Notes under the pieces: model-generated
Told to the model about the DNA's origin: nothing
Databases searched by the model: none
The model's input: only the letters and a program-made list of their open reading frames with translations
Shown here: in pieces, positions 1-8,241 of the stretch
How positions within the stretch are numbered: position 1 is the stretch's first letter
Layout of the letters: each line of letters begins with the position of its first letter
Program-made: the position numbers and the translations under genes
Assembly: GCA_963933885.1 (NCBI GenBank)
Contig: CAWVWF010000106.1
Span: 1-11,797, forward strand
Direction: 5' to 3'
Length of the DNA stretch: 11,797 bases
Source of the DNA: CAWVWF01 sp963933885
Lineage (GTDB): Bacteria > Bacteroidota > Bacteroidia > Flavobacteriales_C > GCA-002722245

Positions 1-2409
1 TGGACAATAAGGAACATCTACTTCTCTAGACCAACTAACTCCATCATCTGTACTTGTATAAACACCATACTCAGTTCCCACTATATAAGCTCCTGAGTAA
101 TTTTCAATTAAACTTCCATAAATAGGAAAGTTTGGTAAATCCCCTTGAACTGAAGAGAAACTAGAAGCATCGTTAATTGTAACAGCCGAATTTGAAACAT
201 AAACATTTACATTCTCATCATAATGCCCTACAGTAACAATAACATTTTCTGCATTATTTGGATCGACCGAAATACTAGTCACATAAGCATTTCCACCATT
301 CTTCTTTTTCAAACTTGCAATTTTCGTAACCACACTTTCCGTTATCGCAGTAGCATCGTCAACAACTTTAGATAAATTAGAAATCCTATATACTTCACCT
401 AACTGTGTCCCATAAAATACGTTATCACCATCCTTTGAAATCGCAACAGCTGTAGCACCAACACCACTAGAAGTACTCAAACCTTCATTTGTTACTTTTA
501 TCCAACTAGGCACTTTTGAAAAATTCAATGATTCTCTTGTTACCCATATTGCCTGATATGAAGGATATACAAATAATGATTGAATTGGGTTTTTTATTTT
601 TAATGACTGAGCTTGATTTAAGGCACTACTAAGTGTAAAATCGAAATTTACATTTGTAACACCGGAAGCTACACTAATATTCTCACCTAATAAATAATTA
701 ACATCCGCAGTATAATTAACAGAATCAGGGATCAAAACATCCTGTTTAGATTCCCAAAGAATGAAAGGCGTTACAAATTCATTCCAACTTGGATCATAAT
801 CAATACTTGCAGAATTAATTGCAGCATCTGGATGTGCGAAAAACTCATCATAAGTTGAACTCCTAGAATTATTTCTTCTTATTCTTCCAAATTGACTTTC
901 AACGAAAAACGCATCTGGAAAAAGTTGAGAAATTGCTGACCATCCACCATCTCCTGAATTATGAATATCTCCACTTTGTTGAGTATTACCCTTTCCATCA
1001 ATATAGATATTAGCATTATCTTGAGTCCCCCCCAAAACGACTCCATCAGAACCAAAGGCGAGACCGTAGAATTGAGTAACTGCATAACCTCTGTTTAATC
1101 TTTCAAAAATCTTCCCATCATCTTTTGTTCTAAAAACTCCTCCGTCAGTACCTATATAGAACATTTCAGGATCTGAAGAATCAAAACGAATAGTATGTTT
1201 ATCTGCATGAACATAATCGTGATCATTCCATTCGGCATTCCATCGAGTTAATTTTTCCCAATTCCCACCTTCTTCCCATCTATATAATTCAATTCCTCCC
1301 AACAAGATTCTATTTGGATTATTTGGATAAACAGTTATACATTGATCATAAGAACCTTGAGGTCCTCCACCAGTGAAAGGTGCGAATAATGAACTACCAC
1401 CTCCTATAATTTTAGTCCATGTTACTCCTTTATCTTTAGATTGATAAATAGCATCCAAAATATCCCCAGTTGAAGAGTATGTAGATTTAGCACTTGATAT
1501 ATAAATTGTATTTTCATCCGAAGGAGCAATTGCCAAAGTAATTCTTCCACTAAACGCAGGTAATTCACTACTTGAAACAAGAGAAAAACTTCCTGAATTA
1601 CCGGAAGGAGAAGTATAAACCTTACTTCCTAATGCTACTATCACAAAACCATCAGGAGTTACTGCAACATCCCAACCTGCACCAAAAATAGGTACAGACG
1701 CCATACTAGAAACTATATTCCATGTAGCACCTTTATCGTTAGATCTATATAACCTGTTCATACAGGCAGCATAGACATTTCCTTTATTATCAGCAGCTAG
1801 TGCATTAACACTAACAAAATTACTTTTATTTAAAATAGACCAAGACCCTGGTAAATGCTCAAAATCAGTTCCGTGTGGTGCTCGAGACCTATAAACTCCT
1901 TTTCCTATAAAACCAAAACCTCCAGTACCAGGTGATCCATAAAACAGCCCCTCACCTGTTCCATAGTAAATGTATCCTTGATCATCTTGTGTAATTGAAG
2001 TAATTGTTAAATATTCTTCCTGATCTCCTGGTGTAGTTTGATTCCAAGATTGGCCACCATCGCTACTATACCATAACCCTCCAGAAACTCCTCCTGCAAA
2101 CAAAAGGTTGGGATCAGTATCATCAACTAAAAAAGCACGTGTTCTTCCTCCTATATTATCTGGACCTACTTCAGTCCAATCAATCCCTAAAGCTCTTTTA
2201 GCTGGTACTTTTGCAATTTCCTGCCTTGCTTTCTCAACCGTTTTTTGATAATCATCAGCTGAATCAAAAACTCCTATTCTTTCTTGCCAATAAAGTTTAC
2301 TTCCTTTTACTTCTTGTGTTATTGATTTTTCAATCGATTTAGAATTAAGAAAAAATATCCCTCCTAAAACAACAACAAATAAAAATAAGACTCCAACTTT
2401 TTTTAGCAT
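1..2409 (-). CDS. Exported sortilin/BNR-repeat beta-propeller protein, probable T9SS cargo (3' end outside window)
   Basis: The frame is open from ATG at 2409 to the left edge: 803 codons without a stop, so the C-terminus is missing. Residues 5-21 form a hydrophobic N-terminal signal or anchor (VGVLFLFVVVLGGIFFL). A motif typical of Bacteroidota VPS10/sortilin-like proteins follows at about 79-113 (TEVGPDNIGGRTRA, then LFAGGVSGGLW). I count five Asp-box (BNR) motifs of form SxDxGxxW: residues 114-122, 222-230, 323-331, 427-435 (ends in F) and 785-793. Other family signatures are WNDHDYVHADKH (394-405) and GGTQDN (460-465). Residues about 560-640 lack Asp boxes and may be an inserted domain. 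The protein is probably exported and surface-bound or secreted, but no enzymatic role can be assigned. A type IX sorting domain would be expected at the unseen C-terminus; that is inference from the family. It is the last visible gene of the ytxJ-lipA run, 12 bases after lipA. Confidence 0.85.
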   Translation of the reverse strand, partial: MLKKVGVLFLFVVVLGGIFFLNSKSIEKSITQEVKGSKLYWQERIGVFDSADDYQKTVEKARQEIAKVPAKRALGIDWTEVGPDNIGGRTRAFLVDDTDPNLLFAGGVSGGLWYSSDGGQSWNQTTPGDQEEYLTITSITQDDQGYIYYGTGEGLFYGSPGTGGFGFIGKGVYRSRAPHGTDFEHLPGSWSILNKSNFVSVNALAADNKGNVYAACMNRLYRSNDKGATWNIVSSMASVPIFGAGWDVAVTPDGFVIVALGSKVYTSPSGNSGSFSLVSSSELPAFSGRITLAIAPSDENTIYISSAKSTYSSTGDILDAIYQSKDKGVTWTKIIGGGSSLFAPFTGGGPQGSYDQCITVYPNNPNRILLGGIELYRWEEGGNWEKLTRWNAEWNDHDYVHADKHTIRFDSSDPEMFYIGTDGGVFRTKDDGKIFERLNRGYAVTQFYGLAFGSDGVVLGGTQDNANIYIDGKGNTQQSGDIHNSGDGGWSAISQLFPDAFFVESQFGRIRRNNSRSSTYDEFFAHPDAAINSASIDYDPSWNEFVTPFILWESKQDVLIPDSVNYTADVNYLLGENISVASGVTNVNFDFTLSSALNQAQSLKIKNPIQSLFVYPSYQAIWVTRESLNFSKVPSWIKVTNEGLSTSSGVGATAVAISKDGDNVFYGTQLGEVYRISNLSKVVDDATAITESVVTKIASLKKKNGGNAYVTSISVDPNNAENVIVTVGHYDENVNVYVSNSAVTINDASSFSSVQGDLPNFPIYGSLIENYSGAYIVGTEYGVYTSTDDGVSWSREVDVPYCP

Positions 2410-2421
2410 AACAAAAAAATA

Positions 2422-3291
2422 TTAATGGATATGTTTTTCGGCGTGATAAGAAGATCTTACCAATGGAGAACTTTCCACATGACGAAAACCTTTCGTCAAA
2501 GCGTACTGTCTATATTCTTCGAACTTTTCTGGTGTAATAAAATGATCGATTGCCAAATGTTTTGCAGTTGGCTGTAAGTACTGACCAATTGTTACAATAT
2601 CAACATTTACGGATGCTAAATCATCAATTGTTTCAAAAACCTCTTCTTCAGATTCACCTAAACCAAGCATAAACCCAGATTTAGTTTTCATCCCACCTTG
2701 TTTTAATCTCAGTAGAACTTCTAAACTTCTATCATATTTTGCCTGAACTCTAACCTCTTTAGAAAGCCTTCTTACAGTTTCTATATTATGAGAAACAACT
2801 TCTGGAGCTGCATCAATTATTAACTGTAGGTCTTTCCACTCTCCTGCAAAATCTCCAACAAGAGTTTCCATCGTAGTTCCAACACTTATTCTTCTAACAG
2901 CTTCAATAGTTTTCACCCAGTGAGCAGCTCCTCCATCAGGTAAATCATCACGATCAACAGAAGTAATTACTGCGTGCTTTATTTCCATAGTCTTAATAGA
3001 CTTGGCAACTTTCACAGGTTCAAACTCATCTAAGTCATCTCCTTTTCCTGTTGCAACAGCACAAAATCCACAACTACGAGTACATGTATTACCCAAAATC
3101 ATAAAAGTTGCAGTTCCAGCCCCCCAACACTCACCCATATTCGGGCAATTCCCACTCTGGCAAATTGTATTTAATTTATTGTCATCAACAAGCTTACGTA
3201 CCTTCTTGTATTCCTCTCCGATTGGAAGTTTTACTCGAAGCCATTTTGGCTTTTTAAATCTCACTTTTGTCTTATCTACCGAATCACTCAT
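2422..3291 (-). CDS. lipA: Lipoyl synthase LipA
   Basis: Radical-SAM enzyme that inserts two sulfur atoms into protein-bound octanoyl groups to make lipoyl cofactor for the 2-oxoacid dehydrogenase and glycine cleavage complexes; cytoplasmic. All expected cluster ligands are visible in the 289 residues. The auxiliary 4Fe-4S cysteines are C44, C49 and C55 (CQSGNCPNMGEC). The radical-SAM CxxxCxxC is C70, C74 and C77 (CTRSCGFC). The C-terminal RSSY motif (279-282) supplies the unusual serine ligand. The GFMLGLGESEEEV stretch and the NIETV motif also fit the family. Length is normal and ATG at 3291 gives the usual short N-terminal arm before the KPxWLRVKLP segment. It sits 11 bases after a predicted outer-membrane protein gene and 12 bases before the propeller gene, so it is probably cotranscribed with both. 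No lipB or lplA is in the window. Confidence 0.98.
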   Translation of the reverse strand: MSDSVDKTKVRFKKPKWLRVKLPIGEEYKKVRKLVDDNKLNTICQSGNCPNMGECWGAGTATFMILGNTCTRSCGFCAVATGKGDDLDEFEPVKVAKSIKTMEIKHAVITSVDRDDLPDGGAAHWVKTIEAVRRISVGTTMETLVGDFAGEWKDLQLIIDAAPEVVSHNIETVRRLSKEVRVQAKYDRSLEVLLRLKQGGMKTKSGFMLGLGESEEEVFETIDDLASVNVDIVTIGQYLQPTAKHLAIDHFITPEKFEEYRQYALTKGFRHVESSPLVRSSYHAEKHIH

Positions 3292-3302
3292 CTTTCAATT
3301 CT

Positions 3303-4031
3303 TTATCTGTACCACTTCCTTCCATATTGGAGCGATAAATAAAAACTTATATAAACAGGATAATTCCTGTCGAATGCCAAAATCTCTAAATTCTTATAGT
3401 AAGCATCAACTACAATTCCTGTTTCCAAGGATCTTATTGATTGTCTTTCTGAAGCATATTCAAAATTAAGTGCAAACTTAGCATATAAACCAGGCTGTAA
3501 AGTTAACTCATTGAAACCTTTAAAGTAGGATCCCGATCCAACAATATTATAAAGTTCATGCTTTTCTGCATCGAAACGTTCTTCAGCAGGTTGTAGCTGT
3601 CCAGAAAACACAACTAAATAGTATACAGGCTTTAAAAAAGTAGTTGTTAATCCGAAAGAATAAATGGATTTCAACTCTACACCTTCACCAAAGGGTTTGT
3701 ACGCAAGAACATTATGTTGGCCATAACCTAATCTAAGGCTATAAGCAGAATTTAATTTACCAAAAACAAAATTCCCTGTGAGTTCACTTGTTGATTGCTT
3801 AACCTCTCTAGGGTGTTTAAGGGTAACGAAATCTAATTCAAAAAGCTTTTTCTTTTTAACTGTTTTATGAAATCCTCTTCGGAAATTAGCTCCAAAGCCA
3901 TGATTATTTAACTGAAGCCCGGTATAAAATATTTGGTGATAACCTACAGTATGATCATGTTTATCTTCCTTCTGACCTATAGAAAGTTCAGAAAACAACA
4001 GGGAAACGAATATTACTATAAAGATTCTCAC
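3303..4031 (-). CDS. Conserved hypothetical outer-membrane beta-barrel-like protein
   Basis: 242 residues. Residues 1-19 look like a cleavable signal peptide (hydrophobic core IFIVIFVSLLF, likely cleavage near SIG/Q). The mature part is rich in alternating hydrophobic and aromatic strands (for example LNSAYSLRLGYGQ at 93-105 and GLYAKFALNFEYA at 181-193). It ends with an aromatic strand, PVYISFYLSLQYG, of the kind seen at the ends of small Bacteroidota outer-membrane barrels. A histidine-containing segment (KHDHTVGYH, 24-32) follows the signal peptide; I attach no function to it. I do not recognise a named family. It lies between ytxJ (19 bases upstream) and lipA (11 bases downstream) and is probably in their operon. 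Outer-membrane location is inferred from strand pattern and signal peptide; a soluble periplasmic beta protein is the alternative. Confidence 0.75.
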   Translation of the reverse strand: MRIFIVIFVSLLFSELSIGQKEDKHDHTVGYHQIFYTGLQLNNHGFGANFRRGFHKTVKKKKLFELDFVTLKHPREVKQSTSELTGNFVFGKLNSAYSLRLGYGQHNVLAYKPFGEGVELKSIYSFGLTTTFLKPVYYLVVFSGQLQPAEERFDAEKHELYNIVGSGSYFKGFNELTLQPGLYAKFALNFEYASERQSIRSLETGIVVDAYYKNLEILAFDRNYPVYISFYLSLQYGRKWYR

Positions 4032-4050
4032 ACCTTAAAAATAGAAATAT

Positions 4051-4440
4051 TTATAAGGAAGCCAATGCCTTTTCAAAAGAAACATCAGAATGTGATGAAT
4101 TAAATACAGAAACACCATCTTTTATCACCAATAACTGAGGAGATTGATGCTCAACATTATAACGATCAGCAATTCCATTACTAATATCTCTAAATGAAAT
4201 CAAATCTAAATAGTAAACATCAAACTGTTCGTTCATAGCTTCATTATGTTCGCTCTCTAAAATTTTCTTTGCAAAAGAACTTACAGAACATCTAGTGCTA
4301 TGTTTGAAAAGAATTTGAGTCTTACTTTTCGATTTTTTATCAATTTCTAATAATTGATCGATTGAATTTAAAATATTCCAGTTCATATCTTTACTTTTAT
4401 TAGATGCTAAGCTCTTAATTAATTTGAATAATTTTAACAT
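4051..4440 (-). CDS. ytxJ: YtxJ-family monothiol bacilliredoxin-like protein
   Basis: 129-residue thioredoxin-fold protein of the YtxJ/BrxC family, whose characterised members remove bacillithiol from oxidised protein cysteines in the cytoplasm. The core begins with MNWNILNSIDQL (19-30). It is followed by the signature strand and active site ILFKHSTRCSVS (43-54) with a single active-site cysteine, C51. A probable cis-proline is P101 (SPQLLVIKDG). C51 is the only cysteine, so a monothiol mechanism fits. ATG at 4440 is preferred over the internal ATG at residue 19 because relatives in Bacteroidota carry a similar short basic/hydrophobic leader before the NW motif; the internal start remains possible. 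It is the first gene of the leftward run with the outer-membrane protein and lipA, and diverges from the Omp85 gene. The family assignment suggests the host makes bacillithiol, which cannot be seen here. Confidence 0.88.
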   Translation of the reverse strand: MLKLFKLIKSLASNKSKDMNWNILNSIDQLLEIDKKSKSKTQILFKHSTRCSVSSFAKKILESEHNEAMNEQFDVYYLDLISFRDISNGIADRYNVEHQSPQLLVIKDGVSVFNSSHSDVSFEKALASL

Positions 4441-4500
4441 ATTACGAACGTTTGTGTTTATTCATACATTGATAAAATCGATTGCGACAAGCAACGGTAG

Positions 4501-4508
4501 CAAAGTTA
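4501..4508 (-). promoter_or_regulatory. Candidate Bacteroidota-type -7 promoter box for the ytxJ-lipA run
   Basis: On the minus strand this reads TAACTTTG, an exact fit to the TAnnTTTG box of Bacteroidota primary-sigma promoters. It would leave an untranslated leader of about 50 bases before the ytxJ ATG. No clear TTG-type -33 element is present at 17-20 bases upstream (the sequence there is T-rich), which lowers confidence. The remaining 82-base divergent region (4441-4522) must also serve the rightward run. The only plus-strand candidate I found is TTTG at 4451-4454, then 18 bases, then TAAAATCG at 4473-4480, which is a weak match. Confidence 0.45.
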
Positions 4509-4522
4509 ATTTAAAAATCAGA

Positions 4523-6286
4523 ATGAAAACTCTAGTAACAGTCTTATTTCTAACCATCCATTTGTTTAGCGCTTATGCACAAGACATCAGTATGGATTGG
4601 AAAGGAGACACCTTACCTGATTTTAATTACTCAACTGAAAAAACATATACTTCTAAAAAAGAATTGGTATCTGGAATTTCTCAAATCCAACAAGAAGCTT
4701 TTGCTAAAGGATATTTAAATTTCAGTATAAATGGGTTTATGCAACTTGATTCTTCAAGTTTTCAAGGATCTGTTTTTATCGGAAAACAATACCTATGGGA
4801 TGCTATTGATTTAAAAATCAACGGACCAAATATTCCAAACTACTTAAAGCCAGACCTAAAAAACAAAACAATATCTAGTACTCAAATTGGTAAGCTATAT
4901 AAAACCATCATTAATTATTACCAAAACAATGGGTTCCCATTTACTGAAATCAAATTCGATTCTCTTTCATTTAATAACAATATACTCTCTGGTGTCCTGG
5001 ATGTAGATGTTAAACAAAGAATCCATTTTGATACGCTTGCAATTGAAGGACAGCCCAAGTTGAAGACCTACTATTTACAAAATTATTTAGGTATTATAAA
5101 AGGACAACTATATAGTGAATCAACCTTCAAGGGGATAGAGCGAAAAATTAAAGAATTACCTTTTGTTCAACTAACTTCAGAACCAACTATTCGATTTTCG
5201 AAAAATAAAGCAATCATAAAACTACCTCTAAAGCATAAATCATCCAATTTCATTAATGGTATTATTGGTATTCTTCCAAACTCAACATCTGCATTAAACC
5301 CCACTGATGAAAGCAACTTAGTTATAACAGGTGATCTTAAGCTCTCCTTAGGTAATGCCTTTAAATATGGTGAGAAAATAAAATTTAATTGGAAGAGGAT
5401 ACAAACTGAAACTCAACAACTTCATGCATCAACAGAAATCCCATATCTATTCAAATCCTTATTTGGTGTTAACTATGAATTGGATTTACTCAAACAGGAC
5501 ACTAGTTATATAACTTATAAAAACAAAATTGGTGTTGTATACTCTTTAGGAGCAAAACGAAACCTTAAAGCGTTCTGGGAAAACGAAGGAACAAACAAAC
5601 TAACAGATGCTCCTATTCACAATACTACCTTATCATCAATAAACAGTGCTACAAATTCATATGGACTTCAATTCCTAATGGATGAAAGAGATTATAAATT
5701 CAACCCGAGAAAAGGATTCTTATTGAAATTATATGCTAAAGCTGGTATCAAAAAATTAACTGGAATAATTCAAGATGAAAGAATATTAATTCCTTTAACA
5801 TCTGATGGTGCCATTACAACTTCGATAAGCGCTCCAGAAACCTCAACTCTGTATGAAGCTAAACTACATTTCGAAATCTTCCTCCCCATATTTAAAGTAA
5901 CATCAATAAAGCTTGGAACGAACTCAGGATGGCTACAAAACAGATATTTACTAGATAACGACTTAACAAGATTAGGAGGTTTTGTTCTTCTGAGAGGTTT
6001 TGACGAATCATCAATATTTGCTTCAGCATATTCTGTAAACACATTCGAATACAGAATCCTATTTGAGCAAAACTCACATGTTTCAATTTTCTATGATCAA
6101 GGGATTATTGCTAAAAGTACCTTGATTGAAAACACAGTTAATTACCCATTTGGATTTGGAGTTGGTGTAAATTTCCAAACCAAACCAGGTATTTTCTCCG
6201 TAAGCTACGCTGTAGGAAAACAAAATGGTAATCCAATTGATTTTTCAGTAGCCAAAATACATTTTGGTTTTGTGAATCTTTTTTAG
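4523..6286 (+). CDS. Omp85-superfamily (BamA/TamA-like) outer-membrane protein
   Basis: 587 residues from ATG at 4523. That start is chosen because it gives a clean signal peptide (MKTLVTVLFLTIHLFSAYA/Q). An in-frame ATG at 4424 would add 33 residues, bury the signal and overlap ytxJ, so it is rejected. Residues about 115-240 resemble one or two POTRA domains (LYKTIINYYQNNGFPF at 125-140; the IHFDTLAIEG segment at 167-176). The C-terminal barrel has the Omp85 hallmarks: DERDYKFNPRKGFLL (387-401) and the loop-6 motif GGFVLLRGF (485-493). The protein ends in a terminal phenylalanine (FGFVNLF), as expected of a beta-signal. Family members insert or export outer-membrane and surface proteins. At under 600 residues with so few POTRAs it is not the housekeeping five-POTRA BamA; a TamA-like or lineage-specific paralogue is likelier. 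First gene of the rightward run, 13 bases before the L,D-transpeptidase. Confidence 0.88.
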   Translation: MKTLVTVLFLTIHLFSAYAQDISMDWKGDTLPDFNYSTEKTYTSKKELVSGISQIQQEAFAKGYLNFSINGFMQLDSSSFQGSVFIGKQYLWDAIDLKINGPNIPNYLKPDLKNKTISSTQIGKLYKTIINYYQNNGFPFTEIKFDSLSFNNNILSGVLDVDVKQRIHFDTLAIEGQPKLKTYYLQNYLGIIKGQLYSESTFKGIERKIKELPFVQLTSEPTIRFSKNKAIIKLPLKHKSSNFINGIIGILPNSTSALNPTDESNLVITGDLKLSLGNAFKYGEKIKFNWKRIQTETQQLHASTEIPYLFKSLFGVNYELDLLKQDTSYITYKNKIGVVYSLGAKRNLKAFWENEGTNKLTDAPIHNTTLSSINSATNSYGLQFLMDERDYKFNPRKGFLLKLYAKAGIKKLTGIIQDERILIPLTSDGAITTSISAPETSTLYEAKLHFEIFLPIFKVTSIKLGTNSGWLQNRYLLDNDLTRLGGFVLLRGFDESSIFASAYSVNTFEYRILFEQNSHVSIFYDQGIIAKSTLIENTVNYPFGFGVGVNFQTKPGIFSVSYAVGKQNGNPIDFSVAKIHFGFVNLF

Positions 6287-6299
6287 TTTCTTGAGGTAG

Positions 6300-6923
6300 G
6301 TGAAGAAATACTTTTTCATATTAGCAATAACAACGGTTTTGGGATTCACCCAGAAACAAAACCGACGTTTGCCTACCGAACTAGATATCACTTCCTTTAC
6401 TTCAGAATATCTTAACACTTCATACAAGCATGCTCAAATAGAACAATTACTGTTTGTTTCAGTGAAACACCAAAGGATGTACTTAATAAGGTATGGACAC
6501 ATTGTATCCGAATATGATATATCTACAAGTAAATATGGAGTAGGAAATAAAATGTATAGTCAGAAAACTCCCACAGGTGTCCATTGGATTAAAAAGAAAA
6601 TGGGAAGAAGAACTCCTGTTAATGGGATTTTAAAAGGTGGAGCATACACTGGTGAGATTGCCGATATGGAATACCTACCTGTTTCTACTGATAGAGATTT
6701 AGTTACCACAAGAGTTTTATGGCTAGAAGGTATGGAATGGGGTGTAAATCACGGAGGTAATAAAGATTCTTACAATAGGAAAATATACATTCATGGAACT
6801 CATGAAGAAGGTCTAATTGGAACACCTGCATCTCATGGATGTATTAGAATGAGGAATCATGACGTTACAGAGTTATATGATTTAGTAGAAAAAGGTTTGT
6901 ATGTTTTAATACTCAATGTTTAA
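6300..6923 (+). CDS. L,D-transpeptidase (YkuD domain)
   Basis: 207-residue periplasmic enzyme of the ErfK/YbiS/YcfS/YnhG class, which forms 3-3 peptidoglycan cross-links or attaches proteins to peptidoglycan via a catalytic cysteine. The active-site signature is complete: H165-G-T and S178-HGCIR with catalytic C181, nearby H179 and R183, and the usual 12-residue spacing. Substrate-side motifs SVKHQRMYLI (54-63) and KTPTGVHWI (89-97) are also typical of YkuD domains. Residues 1-18 look like a signal peptide. The start is GTG at 6300: a stop lies in frame at 6297-6299 and the next in-frame ATG is at residue 60, so GTG is effectively forced. It is preceded by a purine-rich GAGGTAGG. It follows the Omp85 gene by 13 bases and precedes rmuC by 16, so it is probably cotranscribed with envelope genes. 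Exact substrate is unknown. Confidence 0.94.
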   Translation: MKKYFFILAITTVLGFTQKQNRRLPTELDITSFTSEYLNTSYKHAQIEQLLFVSVKHQRMYLIRYGHIVSEYDISTSKYGVGNKMYSQKTPTGVHWIKKKMGRRTPVNGILKGGAYTGEIADMEYLPVSTDRDLVTTRVLWLEGMEWGVNHGGNKDSYNRKIYIHGTHEEGLIGTPASHGCIRMRNHDVTELYDLVEKGLYVLILNV

Positions 6924-6939
6924 CTTCTAATTTTAGACT

Positions 6940-8241
6940 ATGGAAATGATAATGCTAGTTACTGGAATTATTTTAGGTTTTATAATTAGCTACCTATTTT
7001 TAAAATCGAAAATACAATCTGAGAACAACAACGATTCAGAAGCATTAAACAATCAAAACAGTGAAATCGCTCAACTTAATAACAGTATAAAGCATTTCAA
7101 GTCTATAATAGTAAAACAAGAATCTGATTTAAATTATACTACTGAACAATTCCGACAAGCTGAAATTAGCATAGCCAAAACAGAAACCGATCATTCAAAC
7201 TTGTTAGCTCGGTTTTCAGAATACAAGGAAGAAGTAAAAGAAATGCAGGTTACTTTCAAAACTGAATTCAAAAACATCGCTTCTGAAATCGTTAAAAAGC
7301 AATCAGAAGATTTCAGTTCACGAAATGAAACGATGCTAAAACCTTTTAAAGATCAACTAAAATCTTTTGAAGATACAGTTCATTCCCAAATGAAAGAAAG
7401 CATTGAAAAGGCAGCAACTTTCAAGGAACAAATCAACCAACTTAAAGATCTAAATATTCAAATTTCTCAAGAAGCTAGTAATCTAACCAATGCTTTAAAG
7501 GGGGATAATAAGCTTCAAGGGAACTGGGGAGAACTCATATTGGAACGTGTTTTAGAATCTTCTGGTTTAGAGAAAGGCTATGAATACAAAACTCAAGTAA
7601 GTTTAACCAATGCTAATGAAGATAGAATACAGCCTGATGCTGTTATCTATTTACCAGATAATAAACATATCATTATAGATTCCAAAGTTTCCTTAACTGC
7701 ATATGAAAGGTATGTAAACGAATCAGACGAAGAAGAAAGAAGAAAGCACTTAAAAGCTCACCTTATATCAGTAAAAGCCCACGTAAAGGGTTTAAGTGAT
7801 AAAAAATATGAATCTGCGGAAGAATTAACTTCTCCCGATTTCATATTACTTTTCATCCCAATTGAAGCTTCTTTTGGTGCAGCAGTAAAAGAAGATGTTA
7901 ATTTATTTAATTTTGCATGGGATAAAAATATCGTTATTGTAAGTCCGAGTACACTACTTGCAACTCTCAAAACAATTGCATCATTATGGAAGCAAGAAAA
8001 ACAAAACAAAAATGTACTTAAGATTGCGGAAGAAAGTGGTAAATTGTACGATAAATTTGTTGGCTTCTTAAAAGATATTGATGATATCGAAAAAAGCTTT
8101 GAAAGAACAACCAAGCAATTTGGCGAAGTTCAGAAAAAGCTTCATTCTGGATCAGGTAATATTGTAGGTCGAATTGAGAAAATTAAAAAACTAGGTGCTA
8201 AAGCCACTAAAAAAATAGATGAAAAGTACTTGGAGGAATAA
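6940..8241 (+). CDS. rmuC: RmuC-family protein
   Basis: 433 residues with the full RmuC layout. There is an N-terminal membrane anchor (about 4-22, IMLVTGIILGFIISYLFL). A long charged coiled-coil-like region (about 35-180) follows. Then comes the conserved nuclease-fold-like domain (about 185-400). Visible motifs are GNWGELILERVLESSGL (194-210), QPDAVIYLPD (231-240), IIIDSKVSLTAYERY (244-258) and SPSTLLATLKTIASLWKQEK (335-354), plus a basic C-terminal tail. The D and the DSK match the conserved PD-(D/E)xK-like residues of the family. In E. coli, RmuC limits recombination between short inverted repeats; its biochemical activity is less settled. The gene ends inside the next one: the last 23 bases overlap the GWxTD lipoprotein start in another frame, suggesting coupled translation. 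Confidence 0.95.
   Translation: MEMIMLVTGIILGFIISYLFLKSKIQSENNNDSEALNNQNSEIAQLNNSIKHFKSIIVKQESDLNYTTEQFRQAEISIAKTETDHSNLLARFSEYKEEVKEMQVTFKTEFKNIASEIVKKQSEDFSSRNETMLKPFKDQLKSFEDTVHSQMKESIEKAATFKEQINQLKDLNIQISQEASNLTNALKGDNKLQGNWGELILERVLESSGLEKGYEYKTQVSLTNANEDRIQPDAVIYLPDNKHIIIDSKVSLTAYERYVNESDEEERRKHLKAHLISVKAHVKGLSDKKYESAEELTSPDFILLFIPIEASFGAAVKEDVNLFNFAWDKNIVIVSPSTLLATLKTIASLWKQEKQNKNVLKIAEESGKLYDKFVGFLKDIDDIEKSFERTTKQFGEVQKKLHSGSGNIVGRIEKIKKLGAKATKKIDEKYLEE

Noticed and set aside
879..1085. Small minus-strand frame of 68 codons inside the propeller gene
   Set aside because: Out of frame with the 803-codon propeller reading frame, which is continuous and carries clear Asp-box motifs through this region.
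3002..3469. Plus-strand open frame of 155 codons opposite lipA
   Set aside because: It lies antisense across lipA and the end of the neighbouring gene, has low-complexity Ser/Phe/Pro composition, and matches no family; a shadow of lipA.
4424..4522. Upstream in-frame extension of the Omp85 gene
   Set aside because: It would overlap ytxJ and place 33 residues before a clear signal peptide; ATG at 4523 is better.
5770..6086. Two overlapping minus-strand open frames inside the Omp85 gene
   Set aside because: Antisense to the conserved barrel region and mutually overlapping; no recognisable features.
6245..6427. Small minus-strand frame across the Omp85/L,D-transpeptidase junction
   Set aside because: Overlaps both well-supported genes antisense and has no independent support.
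7758..8114. Minus-strand open frame of 118 codons inside rmuC
   Set aside because: Antisense to the strongly conserved RmuC core; Ser/Leu/Phe-rich shadow translation.
8232..8236. GGAGG resembling a strong ribosome-binding site near the GWxTD start
   Set aside because: No ATG, GTG or TTG follows at the right distance in the lipoprotein frame. Bacteroidota rely little on Shine-Dalgarno pairing, and the ATG at 8219 gives a proper lipoprotein signal.
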